Of a DNA stretch of 64,000 nt, positions 53,380-62,335 are shown piece by piece. This stretch comes from Paenibacillus sp. CF384. GTDB lineage: Bacteria; Bacillota; Bacilli; Paenibacillales; Paenibacillaceae. Below the pieces are notes generated by a model. The model was not told the DNA's origin and ran no database searches. It worked only from the letters and a program-made list of their open reading frames with translations. The DNA lies in NCBI RefSeq assembly GCF_900106745.1, contig NZ_FNNV01000006.1, positions 62,001 to 126,000 on the forward strand, written 5' to 3'. How positions within the stretch are numbered: the first letter of the stretch is position 1; each line of letters begins with the position of its first letter. The position numbers and the translations under genes are program-made.

Positions 53380-53892
53380 ATGCAACCGATTTACAGTGTA
53401 GACCTGCAATTACCGAAGGACATGCTGCCAACCGACTTCGAGCAAATGGTGCTAGCCATCTCCGACACGTCGATCACTTCGCTGGATCGCGATGGCACCC
53501 TGCTCTTCGTTAGCAGCCAAGCAGACGCGGACGCTGTTGAAGCATTCGCACACTCCTATAAGGTTGACTGCGAGCAAGGAAAATGGGTTCGGCTTGATAA
53601 GTCATGGTCGCTTAACAGCCGCAACTTCACGGACTATGGACTCATTACGCTATCTGACAATCGCTATCTCGATTTACTGCTGGCATCTATCGTATGCTTA
53701 ATCCCCGGCACTGCGGCTGATGCTGAGTTTGCATCAGCCGCTGAACAAGCGGACGAGCATGCCATTGCCCTTCACATACAAAATGACGGCCGCAGGCTGA
53801 TCGCCATTGACCGTCATCAGGTTGCGCTTATTGAGGGAATTGCACGAGCCTATCGCTGCAGCTCCGAAACGGTTCTGGAAGCAGCCGACTAG
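53380..53892 (+). CDS. Hypothetical protein, YlaL position
   Basis: I do not recognise this 170-aa protein. It appears soluble, with alternating strand and helix segments and no signal peptide. ATG 53380 has a GAGGTGG site; longer in-frame starts lie without such a site. It takes the place of ylaL in the B. subtilis yla block (next to the PhoH gene ylaK), but on the opposite strand; YlaL homology is only suggested by that. Its stop codon overlaps the PhoH stop (CTAG). Confidence 0.6.
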   Translation: MQPIYSVDLQLPKDMLPTDFEQMVLAISDTSITSLDRDGTLLFVSSQADADAVEAFAHSYKVDCEQGKWVRLDKSWSLNSRNFTDYGLITLSDNRYLDLLLASIVCLIPGTAADAEFASAAEQADEHAIALHIQNDGRRLIAIDRHQVALIEGIARAYRCSSETVLEAAD

Positions 53893-55220
53893 AGCAGATC
53901 CGCCGCCAGCTGGGCGAGTCTCGAACGTTCCCCTTTCTCGAGCGTCATATGACCGCTGACGCTCTCTTGCTTGAAGCGTTCCACAATATGCGTGAGGCCA
54001 TTGCTGATCGAATCCAGATAAGGATGGTCGATCTGCTCCGGATCGCCCATCAGGACGATTTTACTTCCTTCCCCGACACGCGAAACAATCGTTTTGACCT
54101 CATGCTTAGTCAAGTTTTGCGCTTCATCGATGATAATGAATTGCCCCGGTATCGAACGCCCCCGAATATAAGTGAGCGCCTCTACCTGAATGCTGCCGAG
54201 CCCCATTAATATTTTATCAATATCGCCCGACTTCTTCGTATCAAACAAATACTCCAAATTATCATAAATCGGCTGCATCCACGGACGCAGCTTCTCTTCC
54301 TTCTCACCCGGTAAATAGCCAATATCCTTCCCCATTGGAACGACCGGTCTTGCGATCAGCAGCTTCTTGTATTTGTGCTCATCCTCCACCTTCATCAGAC
54401 CTGCAGCAAGCGCCAGGAGCGTCTTCCCTGTTCCGGCTTTACCGGTCAGCGTCACGAGCGGAATGTCGTCACTGAGCAATAGCTCCAGCGCCATACGCTG
54501 CTGCGCATTGCGGGCGGTAATCCCCCACACCGGATCATTGCTTAGATAGAGCGGCTCCAGTCTCGCTCCGTCTTGGCTTACTTTGAGCAGAGCGGATTTG
54601 GACGTCCCCATCTCATCTCGTAGAATGACGAATTCGTTAGGGTGCAGTCGTGAATTGAGCAGAAGATTCTTGATCGTAAGAAAACGGTACGTATAAAATT
54701 CATCAATGACCGAAGGATGCACTTTAAGCGTTAAATAACCTGCATACACATCCGATGGCGCAACCACCTGATCGGATAAATAATCTTGCGCTTCAAGCCC
54801 CAGTACATCTGCTTTAATGCGGACGAGTACATCTTTACTGACTATGATAACAGGACGCGGGTCTCCTTTGTCCTGCTCTTCGAGATGATAATTGAGCGCT
54901 ACCGCAAGGATTCGATTGTCGTTAGACATTTCACCGAACATTTCCTGTACGCGCATAAAGCTGCGATGATTCAGTTCTACCTTGAGAACGCCCCCGTTAT
55001 CAAGTTCAATTCCTTCGTGCAATCGTCCCGTCATCCGCATTTGGTCCAGCAGCCGGGACACATGCCGTGCGTTTCGGCCAAGCTCATCAGCCAATCTCTT
55101 CTTTGAATCAATTTCTTCCAACACCACCGCGGGTATAATGATCTCGTTGTCATCGAAAGCGAAGATCGCTTGCGGATCATGTAAGAGTACATTGGTGTCG
55201 AGCACGAATATCTTTTTCAT
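53889..55220 (-). CDS. PIN-PhoH (PhoH2-type) ATPase / RNase
   Basis: A 443-aa fusion of an N-terminal PIN nuclease domain (VLDTNVLLHDPQ, with acidic residues at about D7, D41 and D113) and a C-terminal PhoH helicase-like ATPase (Walker A GKAGTGKTLLALAAG, IIIDEAQNLTKHEVKT). PhoH2 proteins combine RNA unwinding and cutting; in B. subtilis the orthologue is YlaK. ATG 55220 has a CAGGAGGG site. It is divergent from the YhcN/YlaJ lipoprotein gene. Confidence 0.93.
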   Translation of the reverse strand: MKKIFVLDTNVLLHDPQAIFAFDDNEIIIPAVVLEEIDSKKRLADELGRNARHVSRLLDQMRMTGRLHEGIELDNGGVLKVELNHRSFMRVQEMFGEMSNDNRILAVALNYHLEEQDKGDPRPVIIVSKDVLVRIKADVLGLEAQDYLSDQVVAPSDVYAGYLTLKVHPSVIDEFYTYRFLTIKNLLLNSRLHPNEFVILRDEMGTSKSALLKVSQDGARLEPLYLSNDPVWGITARNAQQRMALELLLSDDIPLVTLTGKAGTGKTLLALAAGLMKVEDEHKYKKLLIARPVVPMGKDIGYLPGEKEEKLRPWMQPIYDNLEYLFDTKKSGDIDKILMGLGSIQVEALTYIRGRSIPGQFIIIDEAQNLTKHEVKTIVSRVGEGSKIVLMGDPEQIDHPYLDSISNGLTHIVERFKQESVSGHMTLEKGERSRLAQLAADLL

Positions 55221-55334
55221 CGTGAGCCCTCCTGGCGTTGGAATTTCGTTCAAAGGCGTACATAGCGCAGCCTGCATCTAGGCAAACTATGCTTGAACAA
55301 ACTTTGCAGACTCTAGAAAGGTCAGGTGGCGAAT

Positions 55335-55880
55335 ATGAGAAAGTGGCTGGTGCCCGCTATGATCCTTTGCTTGCTGGCAACAGGCTGTAATACTGTCGCC
55401 CGCAATGAGACATCACCCTCTCCACAGAATGATCAACGCGTTCGTGCACAGCAGAGCGCTCCGCAGAAGAAGCAAATCAGCAGCCCTAAACAAGTCGCAG
55501 CTCATTTAGAGGATCTGGCGCGGCATGTACCCGGCGTGAAAGCCGCTCACTGTGTCGTGTTTAAAAATACAGCGATCGTTGGCATTGATGTAGCAGGCAA
55601 TTTGGAACGATCCCGTGTTGGCACGATCAAATATGCGGTTGCAGAAGCTTTCCGTAAAGACCCCTATGGGATTAATGCCATCGTGACGGCCGATATCGAC
55701 ATTGGGACCCGGTTGAAAGAAGTACAAGCCGGCATGAAGCGCGGCAGGCCCATTGCCGGATTTGCCGAAGAGATGGCCGACATCATAGGGCGGATCGTCC
55801 CTCAAGTTCCGCGAGATATCCAACCCGAGCAACCGGATCCAGCTAAGACAGATAAACAAAAAATGAAACAAAAACTTTAA
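55335..55880 (+). CDS. ylaJ: YhcN/YlaJ-family sporulation lipoprotein
   Basis: A 181-aa lipoprotein with lipobox ATGC (Cys about residue 18), a Gln/Ser-rich linker, and the YhcN/YlaJ domain (about residues 50-150: HVPGVKAAHCVVFKNTAIVGIDV, IKYAVAEAFRKDPYGINAIVTADIDI). Members are found in the spore inner membrane and are linked to germination or outgrowth. ATG 55335 has an AGGTGG site five bases upstream. It is next to phoH as in B. subtilis. Confidence 0.88.
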   Translation: MRKWLVPAMILCLLATGCNTVARNETSPSPQNDQRVRAQQSAPQKKQISSPKQVAAHLEDLARHVPGVKAAHCVVFKNTAIVGIDVAGNLERSRVGTIKYAVAEAFRKDPYGINAIVTADIDIGTRLKEVQAGMKRGRPIAGFAEEMADIIGRIVPQVPRDIQPEQPDPAKTDKQKMKQKL

Positions 55881-55923
55881 ACTTACGAAGACACCGGCTC
55901 CGTGAGAGTCGGTATAAGAACAC

Positions 55924-55953
55924 AAAAAGCCTAGTGATTCCTCACTAGGCTTT
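55924..55953 (-). terminator. Terminator overlapping the end of the PPOX gene
   Basis: AAAGCCTAGTGA-GGAA-TCACTAGGCTTT with a T tail on the minus strand. The TAG stop codon of the PPOX gene (55945-55947) is inside the 5' arm. A weak ACCGGCT / AGTCGGT structure on the other strand could end the lipoprotein transcript. Confidence 0.88.
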
Positions 55954-56397
55954 CTTCATGGCAGCAAACACCTGTCCATCCAGTTTGTCTGCAGCTCTTC
56001 TGTCGTAAGTTTTCTCATACTCGGGTCTAGCGGACAAGCGTGCGCCGTAAAACATCGCATCGCGTACCGAAGCAATATCGATGTCGAAACATACCAATTT
56101 GAATGGCACGTCCTCAAGAGCTTCCGTTACAAGCCGTGCCGTGCCGTAGATCGTTTGAACAGTACCCGGCGCAAACACAGTGAGGCTAACATCCACTTTC
56201 GAAGTCATATTCACCGTTAGGCGCGAGCGGCCATCAATGGCAAAACGCAGCGTGGAGCGGTTGACCGCATAAATCCACGATATTACGCTGGAAGTCGGAA
56301 CTCCGCTGTCTGCATCAATGGTGTGCAACAGAACAAACGGCTCTTTCTCCAGGCCACTTAGCAACTCGTCAGTAAGTACGGTGACAAGTTCAGTCAT
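55945..56397 (-). CDS. Pyridoxamine 5'-phosphate oxidase-fold protein
   Basis: A 150-aa split-barrel flavin-binding-type protein (LLHTIDADSGVPTSSVISWIYAV, LRFAIDGRSRLTVNM, VQTIYGTARLVTE). The fold binds FMN or F420-like cofactors; the substrate is unknown. An AGGAGG site precedes ATG 56397. Its stop codon sits inside its terminator, so it is a compact monocistronic gene. Confidence 0.8.
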   Translation of the reverse strand: MTELVTVLTDELLSGLEKEPFVLLHTIDADSGVPTSSVISWIYAVNRSTLRFAIDGRSRLTVNMTSKVDVSLTVFAPGTVQTIYGTARLVTEALEDVPFKLVCFDIDIASVRDAMFYGARLSARPEYEKTYDRRAADKLDGQVFAAMKKA

Positions 56398-56472
56398 CCG
56401 CAGTCCTCCTTGCCTAATGTGTAAGTGCTTCGATGGTTTTATTATACCATAGCATACGTCGTACTACCACAT

Positions 56473-57483
56473 TCATTCCGCCAATTTGGATGCCAGCGCT
56501 GATTTCGCTTCCTGAAGCTTAGCTTCATTCAGATGTACAAAAGGCGAGCGCCATTCCCCTTCGAGCGGGATAAAGGTGATATCGCTTTTGCTGATGCCGA
56601 AGTACGTTTTCATCATATTTTCGACTTCGTCACTAGGAATATCCATACGCATATTGTTGCCTACCGCCTTAATGACATTCGCCATTTTGGGGACGCTGGA
56701 GAAGGATTTGAGCTTATCCGCGATTTCACCGAGCACCTGACTCTCGCGGCGATTGCGGTCAAAGTCGCTCGACATATTCGTGCCGTCATTGGACTTGCGG
56801 TAACGGACGAAATCAAGCGCATCATCCCCCTTCAGCTTCTGAGGGCCCTTCTTCAGATCAATGCTCGTGCCGTCAGCATTGTCGACGTAACGCATGTCCA
56901 TGTCCACATCAACATCGACGCCGCCAAGCGCGTCTACGACATCAACGAAACCTTGAAAGTTGATCGTTGCCGTATAGTCGATCGGGATATCGAAATATTT
57001 GCTGAACATTTTGCGCAAATCCTGCTTCGCTTGCCTCTCCGCGTCCTTCCCTTTCAAACCGTCATTTCTTGCACCTGCGAGGAATTTCGAATAATACGCA
57101 TTGGCTTTACGGCTATTGTAGCCGGACAGTTCAATCTTGGAATCACGTGGAATGGACACAACGACTGCGGACTTCGTGTTCGGGTTAAACGTCGCAATCA
57201 TCATGACATCCGTATTCAAGCTGCCGGTTTCCTTGCGCGTATCTACCCCAAGCAGCATAATCGATACCGGCTTTACCTTAACCGACTGGTTCGCAGACAC
57301 CGTTACTGCCGGATCGGCATCCGTCGTAATTTCACCAAGTACATCCTTCGAAACCTTATACAAATAGCCCAGATACCCTGCAACGCCAATCAGCAAAGCC
57401 AGAAACAGTACCATCACTCGGCGCAGCCAATATCTCTTCTTGCGCTTATCCTTACGTGGAGACAAATCGGATCCCCTAGTCAT
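56473..57483 (-). CDS. LCP (LytR-CpsA-Psr) family cell-wall ligase
   Basis: A 336-aa membrane-anchored enzyme that transfers glycopolymers such as teichoic acids from lipid carriers to peptidoglycan. It has a basic cytoplasmic tail, a transmembrane helix (about residues 18-42) and the LCP domain with the conserved Asp and Arg motifs (MLLGVDTRKE, NTDVMMIATFNPN, VSIPRDSKIEL, LDFVRYRKSNDG). ATG 57483 has an AAGGTGG site; an ATG five codons earlier overlaps the upstream gene's stop and has none. Confidence 0.9.
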   Translation of the reverse strand: MTRGSDLSPRKDKRKKRYWLRRVMVLFLALLIGVAGYLGYLYKVSKDVLGEITTDADPAVTVSANQSVKVKPVSIMLLGVDTRKETGSLNTDVMMIATFNPNTKSAVVVSIPRDSKIELSGYNSRKANAYYSKFLAGARNDGLKGKDAERQAKQDLRKMFSKYFDIPIDYTATINFQGFVDVVDALGGVDVDVDMDMRYVDNADGTSIDLKKGPQKLKGDDALDFVRYRKSNDGTNMSSDFDRNRRESQVLGEIADKLKSFSSVPKMANVIKAVGNNMRMDIPSDEVENMMKTYFGISKSDITFIPLEGEWRSPFVHLNEAKLQEAKSALASKLAE

Positions 57484-57497
57484 GACTTCCACCTTCA

Positions 57498-57770
57498 TCA
57501 GTTATATTTCGGATTTTCGTTGATATCTTGAAGCAGCTGTTCTCCGGCTTCTCGGGGAAACATTTGCAGCTTGCTCTTATTATCCTTGTCAAACCTCAAA
57601 TGAATCATCGTATCATCTACCGTATGTATGTGCAGATTCGATATCCCGTGATCCTCTGTCAGAATCTCGAGGAAGAAATCACGGGTGTCGATTGCAGCAC
57701 GGTCTTCCGGTCTTGCTTCTGCTACCAGATGAATTTGAAGCCAATTGAATAAGGCATCCTCAAACCGCAA
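57498..57770 (-). CDS. Small hypothetical protein between ylaH and the LCP gene
   Basis: I do not recognise this roughly 90-aa protein. It looks like a soluble alpha/beta protein (FNWLQIHLVAEARPEDRAAIDTRDFFLEILTEDHGISNLHIH). I favour TTG 57768-57770, eight bases after GGAGG and just past the ylaH stop; a GTG at 57806 (AAAGGG site) or ATG 57830 would give a longer protein overlapping ylaH. Tight spacing on both sides points to co-translation with ylaH and the LCP gene. Confidence 0.62.
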   Translation of the reverse strand: MRFEDALFNWLQIHLVAEARPEDRAAIDTRDFFLEILTEDHGISNLHIHTVDDTMIHLRFDKDNKSKLQMFPREAGEQLLQDINENPKYN

Positions 57771-57771
57771 G

Positions 57772-58074
57772 TTAAGCCCCTCCCGTATCCGAACTGCTGC
57801 TTCCACCGCGTTTCCCTTTAAGCTTGTCATAGAATTGTCTACCCCGAAGCAGGGCCATCATAAACACGGCAACGGACATGCACTGGATAATTGGCAATTT
57901 ATCGAATTGCAGGACGAACAGCACGAACGATCCGCCCGCCATCACGAGATGCACGAGTATTTCTTTGAGAATCGGCAAACGTTGTACACGAAATACAGCA
58001 TTAAAAATATAAATGGTCAACGCCAGAATAATTAGATAGGTCAAAATAGGATGAGCGTGAAACCAGTTCTGCAT
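57772..58074 (-). CDS. ylaH: YlaH-like membrane protein
   Basis: A 100-aa protein with three hydrophobic segments (about residues 9-27, 37-54, 57-76) and a Gly/Ser-rich tail. Sequence (MQNWFHAHPILTYLIILALTIYIFNAVFRV) and position next to bipA match YlaH, of unknown function. ATG 58074 has a GGGAGG site; longer in-frame versions start without one. It is probably transcribed after bipA. Confidence 0.82.
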   Translation of the reverse strand: MQNWFHAHPILTYLIILALTIYIFNAVFRVQRLPILKEILVHLVMAGGSFVLFVLQFDKLPIIQCMSVAVFMMALLRGRQFYDKLKGKRGGSSSSDTGGA

Positions 58075-58220
58075 GATGCTTCTACCTCCCGAATGACTTG
58101 AAATGACTTCCACATGGTCACGGACGAGAAACGGCAGGGCAACAACGAACTCTTCTGCATGAAGAGAGCGCTGCTGGCCCTGCCTGTCATCTAGTGCCAT
58201 CAATGGCGATTGTAAACCTC

Positions 58221-60062
58221 TTAAACGCCAGCTTGTGCTGTCTTACGTTGTTTCTCAGCGCGCTCGCGCTCGCTCTTATTAAGAAGCTTCTTACGAAGAC
58301 GAATCGACTTCGGCGTTACTTCGCAATATTCATCATCGTTCAAATATTCCAGCGCTTGCTCAAGGGAGAACAAGATTGGTGTTTTCAAACGAACGGTGTC
58401 GTCTTTACCAGCGGAGCGAACGTTAGTCAGCGCCTTTTCTTTACAGATGTTAACGATGATGTCGTTATCGCGGTTATGTTCGCCGACAATCATACCCTCG
58501 TATACATCAGTACCTGGCTCCATGAACAGAACGCCGCGATCTTCTACGCCCATCATGCCATAGAAAGTCGTTACGCCATTCTCACTGGAAATAAGAACAC
58601 CTTGATGACGTCCACCGACAGATGAGCCAGCAAGCGGACCGTAGCTGTCGAATGCGTGGTTCATGATGCCGTAACCGCGAGTCAGTGTCAAGAAGTTCGT
58701 ACGGTATCCGATCAATCCACGTGCTGGAATGATGAATTCGATACGCACTTGACCTGTACCGTTATTGATCATGTTGACCATCTCGGCTTTACGCGAACCA
58801 AGGCTCTCCATTACTGCGCCAGTGCTTTCTTCCGGTACGTCGATAAGCAAACGCTCGTAAGGCTCATTCTTCTGACCGTCAATTTCCTTCACGATAACTT
58901 CCGGTTTGGAAACTTGAAGCTCGAAGCCTTCACGACGCATGTTCTCGATCAAGATACCAAGGTGAAGCTCACCGCGGCCGGAAACGACAAATGCATCCGG
59001 GCTGTCTGTTTCTTCTACACGAAGGGCTACATCAGTTTCTAGCTCTTTGAACAGACGCTCACGAAGCTTACGGGAAGTTACCCATTTCCCTTCGCGGCCC
59101 GCGAACGGACTATTGTTAACAAGGAATGTCATCTGCAGTGTCGGCTCATCGATCTTCAGAACCGGCAGCGCCTCTGGGTTAGCAGGATCTGCAATCGTCT
59201 CACCGATGTTGATTTCACGAATACCGGCAATGGCAACGATATCGCCTGCGCCCGCTTCTTCAACCTCAACACGCTTCAGCCCTTGGAAACCGAACAGCTT
59301 CTCAATACGCGCTTGTTTCGTCACACCTTCGCGGTTGATAACCGCTACGGATTGGCCTTGACGGATGATACCGCGGTTTACACGACCAACTGCGATACGG
59401 CCTAGGTACTCGTTGTAATCAAGCAACGTAACGAGGAATTGAAGCGGCTCGTCTACGCTTTCTGTCGGAGCTGGAATTTGCTCGATGATTGTCTCATACA
59501 GCGCCTGCATGTTCTCGTCTTGTTTGTCGACATTCAAGCTAGCTGTACCCATCAAAGCAGAAGCATACACGACTGGGAATTCAAGCTGCTCATCGCTAGC
59601 ACCAAGCTCGATGAATAGATCCAATACTTCGTCAACAACTTGCTCTGGGCTTGCATTCGGACGGTCGATTTTGTTCAAAACAACAATCGGAGTCAAATTG
59701 CTTTCCAGTGCTTTACGAAGTACGAATTTCGTCTGTGGCATACAGCCTTCGAATGCATCAACGACCAGAAGAACGCCGTCAACCATTTTCATGATCCGCT
59801 CTACTTCACCGCCGAAATCAGCATGTCCAGGAGTATCCACGATGTTGATTAGAAACTCTTTGTAGTTTACTGCTGTGTTCTTAGCCAAGATGGTAATGCC
59901 GCGTTCCCGTTCCAAATCATTGGAATCCATGGCGCGTTCTTGAACCGTTTCATTGTCACGGTACGTGCCGGATTGTTGAAGCAATTTGTCGACTAGCGTA
60001 GTTTTACCATGGTCAACGTGCGCAATAATTGCGATATTCCTGATGTTCTCTCTGACTTGCAT
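58221..60062 (-). CDS. typA: TypA/BipA ribosome-associated translational GTPase
   Basis: A 613-aa GTPase related to EF-G that helps ribosome assembly under stress and cold. G1 [11 protein letters not shown]3 [12 protein letters not shown] and G4 NKIDRP motifs, domain II and the EF-G-like C-terminal domains ([20 protein letters not shown]) are all present. ATG 60062 has a GGAGTGGA site. It is the ylaG equivalent in the yla block. Confidence 0.96.
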   Translation of the reverse strand: MQVRENIRNIAIIAHVDHGKTTLVDKLLQQSGTYRDNETVQERAMDSNDLERERGITILAKNTAVNYKEFLINIVDTPGHADFGGEVERIMKMVDGVLLVVDAFEGCMPQTKFVLRKALESNLTPIVVLNKIDRPNASPEQVVDEVLDLFIELGASDEQLEFPVVYASALMGTASLNVDKQDENMQALYETIIEQIPAPTESVDEPLQFLVTLLDYNEYLGRIAVGRVNRGIIRQGQSVAVINREGVTKQARIEKLFGFQGLKRVEVEEAGAGDIVAIAGIREINIGETIADPANPEALPVLKIDEPTLQMTFLVNNSPFAGREGKWVTSRKLRERLFKELETDVALRVEETDSPDAFVVSGRGELHLGILIENMRREGFELQVSKPEVIVKEIDGQKNEPYERLLIDVPEESTGAVMESLGSRKAEMVNMINNGTGQVRIEFIIPARGLIGYRTNFLTLTRGYGIMNHAFDSYGPLAGSSVGGRHQGVLISSENGVTTFYGMMGVEDRGVLFMEPGTDVYEGMIVGEHNRDNDIIVNICKEKALTNVRSAGKDDTVRLKTPILFSLEQALEYLNDDEYCEVTPKSIRLRKKLLNKSERERAEKQRKTAQAGV

Positions 60063-60143
60063 GTTAAGAATCCACTCCAACTTTTTTTATTTATTAGTCT
60101 GCTGTGTGCGGGCTTGCGACAAACGTGTTAAACAATTGAACCT

Positions 60144-60626
60144 TTACCAGCGAGCTTTACGTCCCGCAACGAGCCAAGCACCAAGCGCGAGAAATGCGAT
60201 GGCAATAAGGTATAAGCCCCAGCCCCACACTAGCATGATGCCAAAAAACGACGCTGAAACAAGAGCAAGGATAATGGCAAGTGTTCGAGGAAACTTCGGA
60301 TGGTACGTATCAAACAAATGATACTCGTATAAACCGATGGAAACCGCAAAAATGAATAATGGCCATAAGTAGTGCATGTTGCTCCATCCGAACGCAATGC
60401 AGAAGAAAAAAATAAAGGCGTTAATTGTCAGAATCGCTCCCGGGATTAGAACAATCGGAGGAAGCAGTCGTCCAAAAAACAGCACGTGCAGCAATATGCC
60501 GGGAATCAGAACGAAAAGCGGCCAGAAGTTTGTGCCGATAAACCCAAACAATCCAAGCTTTCCGAGTAAAATAACAGCACCCGCGATCAAAAACAAAAGA
60601 CCGATGGTGTATTGGTTTTTCGACAT
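60144..60626 (-). CDS. Hypothetical multi-pass membrane protein (LiaI/F-like topology)
   Basis: A 160-aa protein with about five hydrophobic segments and few charges; the repeating YTIGLLFLIAGAVILLGKLGLFG pattern resembles the transmembrane part of LiaI/LiaF-type proteins. Any role in the envelope-stress system is a guess from topology. ATG 60626 has an AAAGGA site. Confidence 0.72.
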   Translation of the reverse strand: MSKNQYTIGLLFLIAGAVILLGKLGLFGFIGTNFWPLFVLIPGILLHVLFFGRLLPPIVLIPGAILTINAFIFFFCIAFGWSNMHYLWPLFIFAVSIGLYEYHLFDTYHPKFPRTLAIILALVSASFFGIMLVWGWGLYLIAIAFLALGAWLVAGRKARW

Positions 60627-60734
60627 GCCTATGTTCCTTTCTCTCTGGCACTTTTTTAACATCTACTAGTGTACTGGAACAGCAGGCAAAAAACCAGTGT
60701 TACTGCTACATTTACTCTAAAAATATAGTTTACC

Positions 60735-61394
60735 TTATCTTTTTATTCGCAGCAATGCCACAATAATGACCAAAGGGATGCAAAGAACCGGAATCGCCGT
60801 TAACAGAACCGATAATTCATTCGTAAATAACTTGTGAATCGCTGGATCATGCACCAGCATTTCGCCTGCCGCATAACCGAGTAATCCCCCTCCGATGTAA
60901 ACAAAAGAAGGAAATTTGCGAATCATGGTACTAAGTAGCTGACTTCCCCAAATAATCATAGGTATGCTAAGGGCAATCCCGAGTACAATAAGTACGGGCT
61001 CCCCCTCTGCCACAGCGGCAATGGCCAAGACATTGTCCAAACTCATAATGAAATCAGCGATCACAATGGTACGGATTGCGCTGGAAAGGGAGGTCACCTT
61101 GCGCATGTTGTGAAATTCCTCAGCATGTGACGATGCGTCCGTTACCAGCTTGATGGCAATCATGAACAACAAGATGCTGCCGACAGCCTGAAGATACGGT
61201 ACCTGCAGCAGCGTCAGCGCGATTAGCGTCAGCAAACAGCGCAGCAATACTGCAGCGGCAGCACCCCATGTTACGGCCTTGCGCCGCTGGGCTTTCGGAA
61301 GCTGCTGGCTCGCCAGAGCGATTACTACGGCATTATCGCCGCTCAAGAGCAAATTGATAAACATAATTTGAACGAAAATAAGTAAGCTGTCCAC
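60735..61394 (-). CDS. TerC-family membrane protein (YjbE-type), copy 1
   Basis: A 219-aa protein with about six hydrophobic segments and the two TerC metal-site motifs, SGDNAVVIALA (about residue 18) and SLDNVLAIAAVA (about residue 118). TerC-type proteins are linked to manganese export to secreted metalloproteins, and earlier to tellurite resistance. GTG start with a GAGGAGG site at 61394. It is divergent from a second copy 200 bases away. No yybP-ykoY riboswitch signature is visible. Confidence 0.9.
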   Translation of the reverse strand: MDSLLIFVQIMFINLLLSGDNAVVIALASQQLPKAQRRKAVTWGAAAAVLLRCLLTLIALTLLQVPYLQAVGSILLFMIAIKLVTDASSHAEEFHNMRKVTSLSSAIRTIVIADFIMSLDNVLAIAAVAEGEPVLIVLGIALSIPMIIWGSQLLSTMIRKFPSFVYIGGGLLGYAAGEMLVHDPAIHKLFTNELSVLLTAIPVLCIPLVIIVALLRIKR

Positions 61395-61596
61395 AAATTA
61401 CGCCTCCTCAAGAAGAAACGGCTTTGGCCGTCCTTTTGGCGATGGAGCTTCTTCCTGCGTTAGGAAAGTACTCGTCTATGACGTGTATGTCCCAAGTGGA
61501 CAGCTTATGTTTAGGAATTTTTGAATCCTTCTTTGTTTTTAAACGTAAGAACGATAAACATCATAGCGCTCTAAAGAAAGGGAGGACAGAAAGGCA

Positions 61597-62301
61597 ATGG
61601 ACTTTTTCTCACTTGAATTTCTATCTGCACTGGTTACCATCGTCTTTATCGACCTCATTCTTGCCGGGGATAACGCCATCGTAATCGGGCTTGCAGCTCG
61701 AAAACTGCCTAAGGAACAGCAAAAGAAAGCCGTTATATGGGGGACAGTCGGTGCCGTCGGTATTCGAGCCATCGCTACCACATTAGTTGTATACTTGCTC
61801 AATGTTCCGTGGCTCATGCTGGCAGGCGGCATACTGCTGCTCTGGATTGCTTACAAGCTGCTGGTCGATAATGAAGCACATGACAATATCACGGCAGGCA
61901 ACACCTTATGGCAATCTGTACGTACCATCATTATTGCCGATGCAGCGATGGGTTTAGACAATGTCATCGCGGTCGCAGGCGCGGCTCATGGCAGTGTGCT
62001 ACTGGTTCTGCTCGGACTTATCATCAGCATTCCAATCGTTGTATGGGGCAGTACACTGTTCATTAAGCTGATCAACAAGATCCCATGGATTGTTTATGTA
62101 GGATCCGGCGTGCTCGCTTATACGGCAGCCAAAATGATTACGCACGAAATCAAGCTCGAAGAATTCTTCAAGAATAACCCCGCGTTTGAATGGTCGTTCC
62201 TGATCTTGATCGTCATCGTGATTATCGTAGCAGGTCTTTGGAAGAACGCTTCACGCAAACAACAGGAAGCCGGAATGGAAAAAAGCAGGGAATCCCATTA
62301 A
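61597..62301 (+). CDS. TerC-family membrane protein (YjbE-type), copy 2
   Basis: A 234-aa paralogue of the divergent copy 1, with AGDNAIVIGLAA and GLDNVIAVAGAA motifs and about seven hydrophobic segments. Copy 1 and copy 2 differ widely in sequence, so the duplication is old or each arrived separately. ATG 61597 has a GGGAGG site. Its end lies in a bidirectional terminator. Confidence 0.9.
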   Translation: MDFFSLEFLSALVTIVFIDLILAGDNAIVIGLAARKLPKEQQKKAVIWGTVGAVGIRAIATTLVVYLLNVPWLMLAGGILLLWIAYKLLVDNEAHDNITAGNTLWQSVRTIIIADAAMGLDNVIAVAGAAHGSVLLVLLGLIISIPIVVWGSTLFIKLINKIPWIVYVGSGVLAYTAAKMITHEIKLEEFFKNNPAFEWSFLILIVIVIIVAGLWKNASRKQQEAGMEKSRESH

Positions 62302-62323
62302 TTTGGGGCTCCTTGCTTTTTTA
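62281..62323. terminator. Terminator between terC copy 2 and thiI, probably bidirectional
   Basis: AAAAGCAGG and CCTTGCTTTT arms with inner TCCC / GGGG around ATTAATTT, with A and T tracts on either side. The last codons of the plus-strand gene lie in the 5' arm. Confidence 0.85.
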
Positions 62324-62335
62324 TTTAAACCGATT

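Noticed and set aside
61395..61596. yybP-ykoY manganese riboswitch between the TerC genes
   Set aside because: The conserved core loops are not recognisable on either strand; a short ACGGC-TTTG-GCCGT hairpin alone is not enough. A covariance search would settle it.
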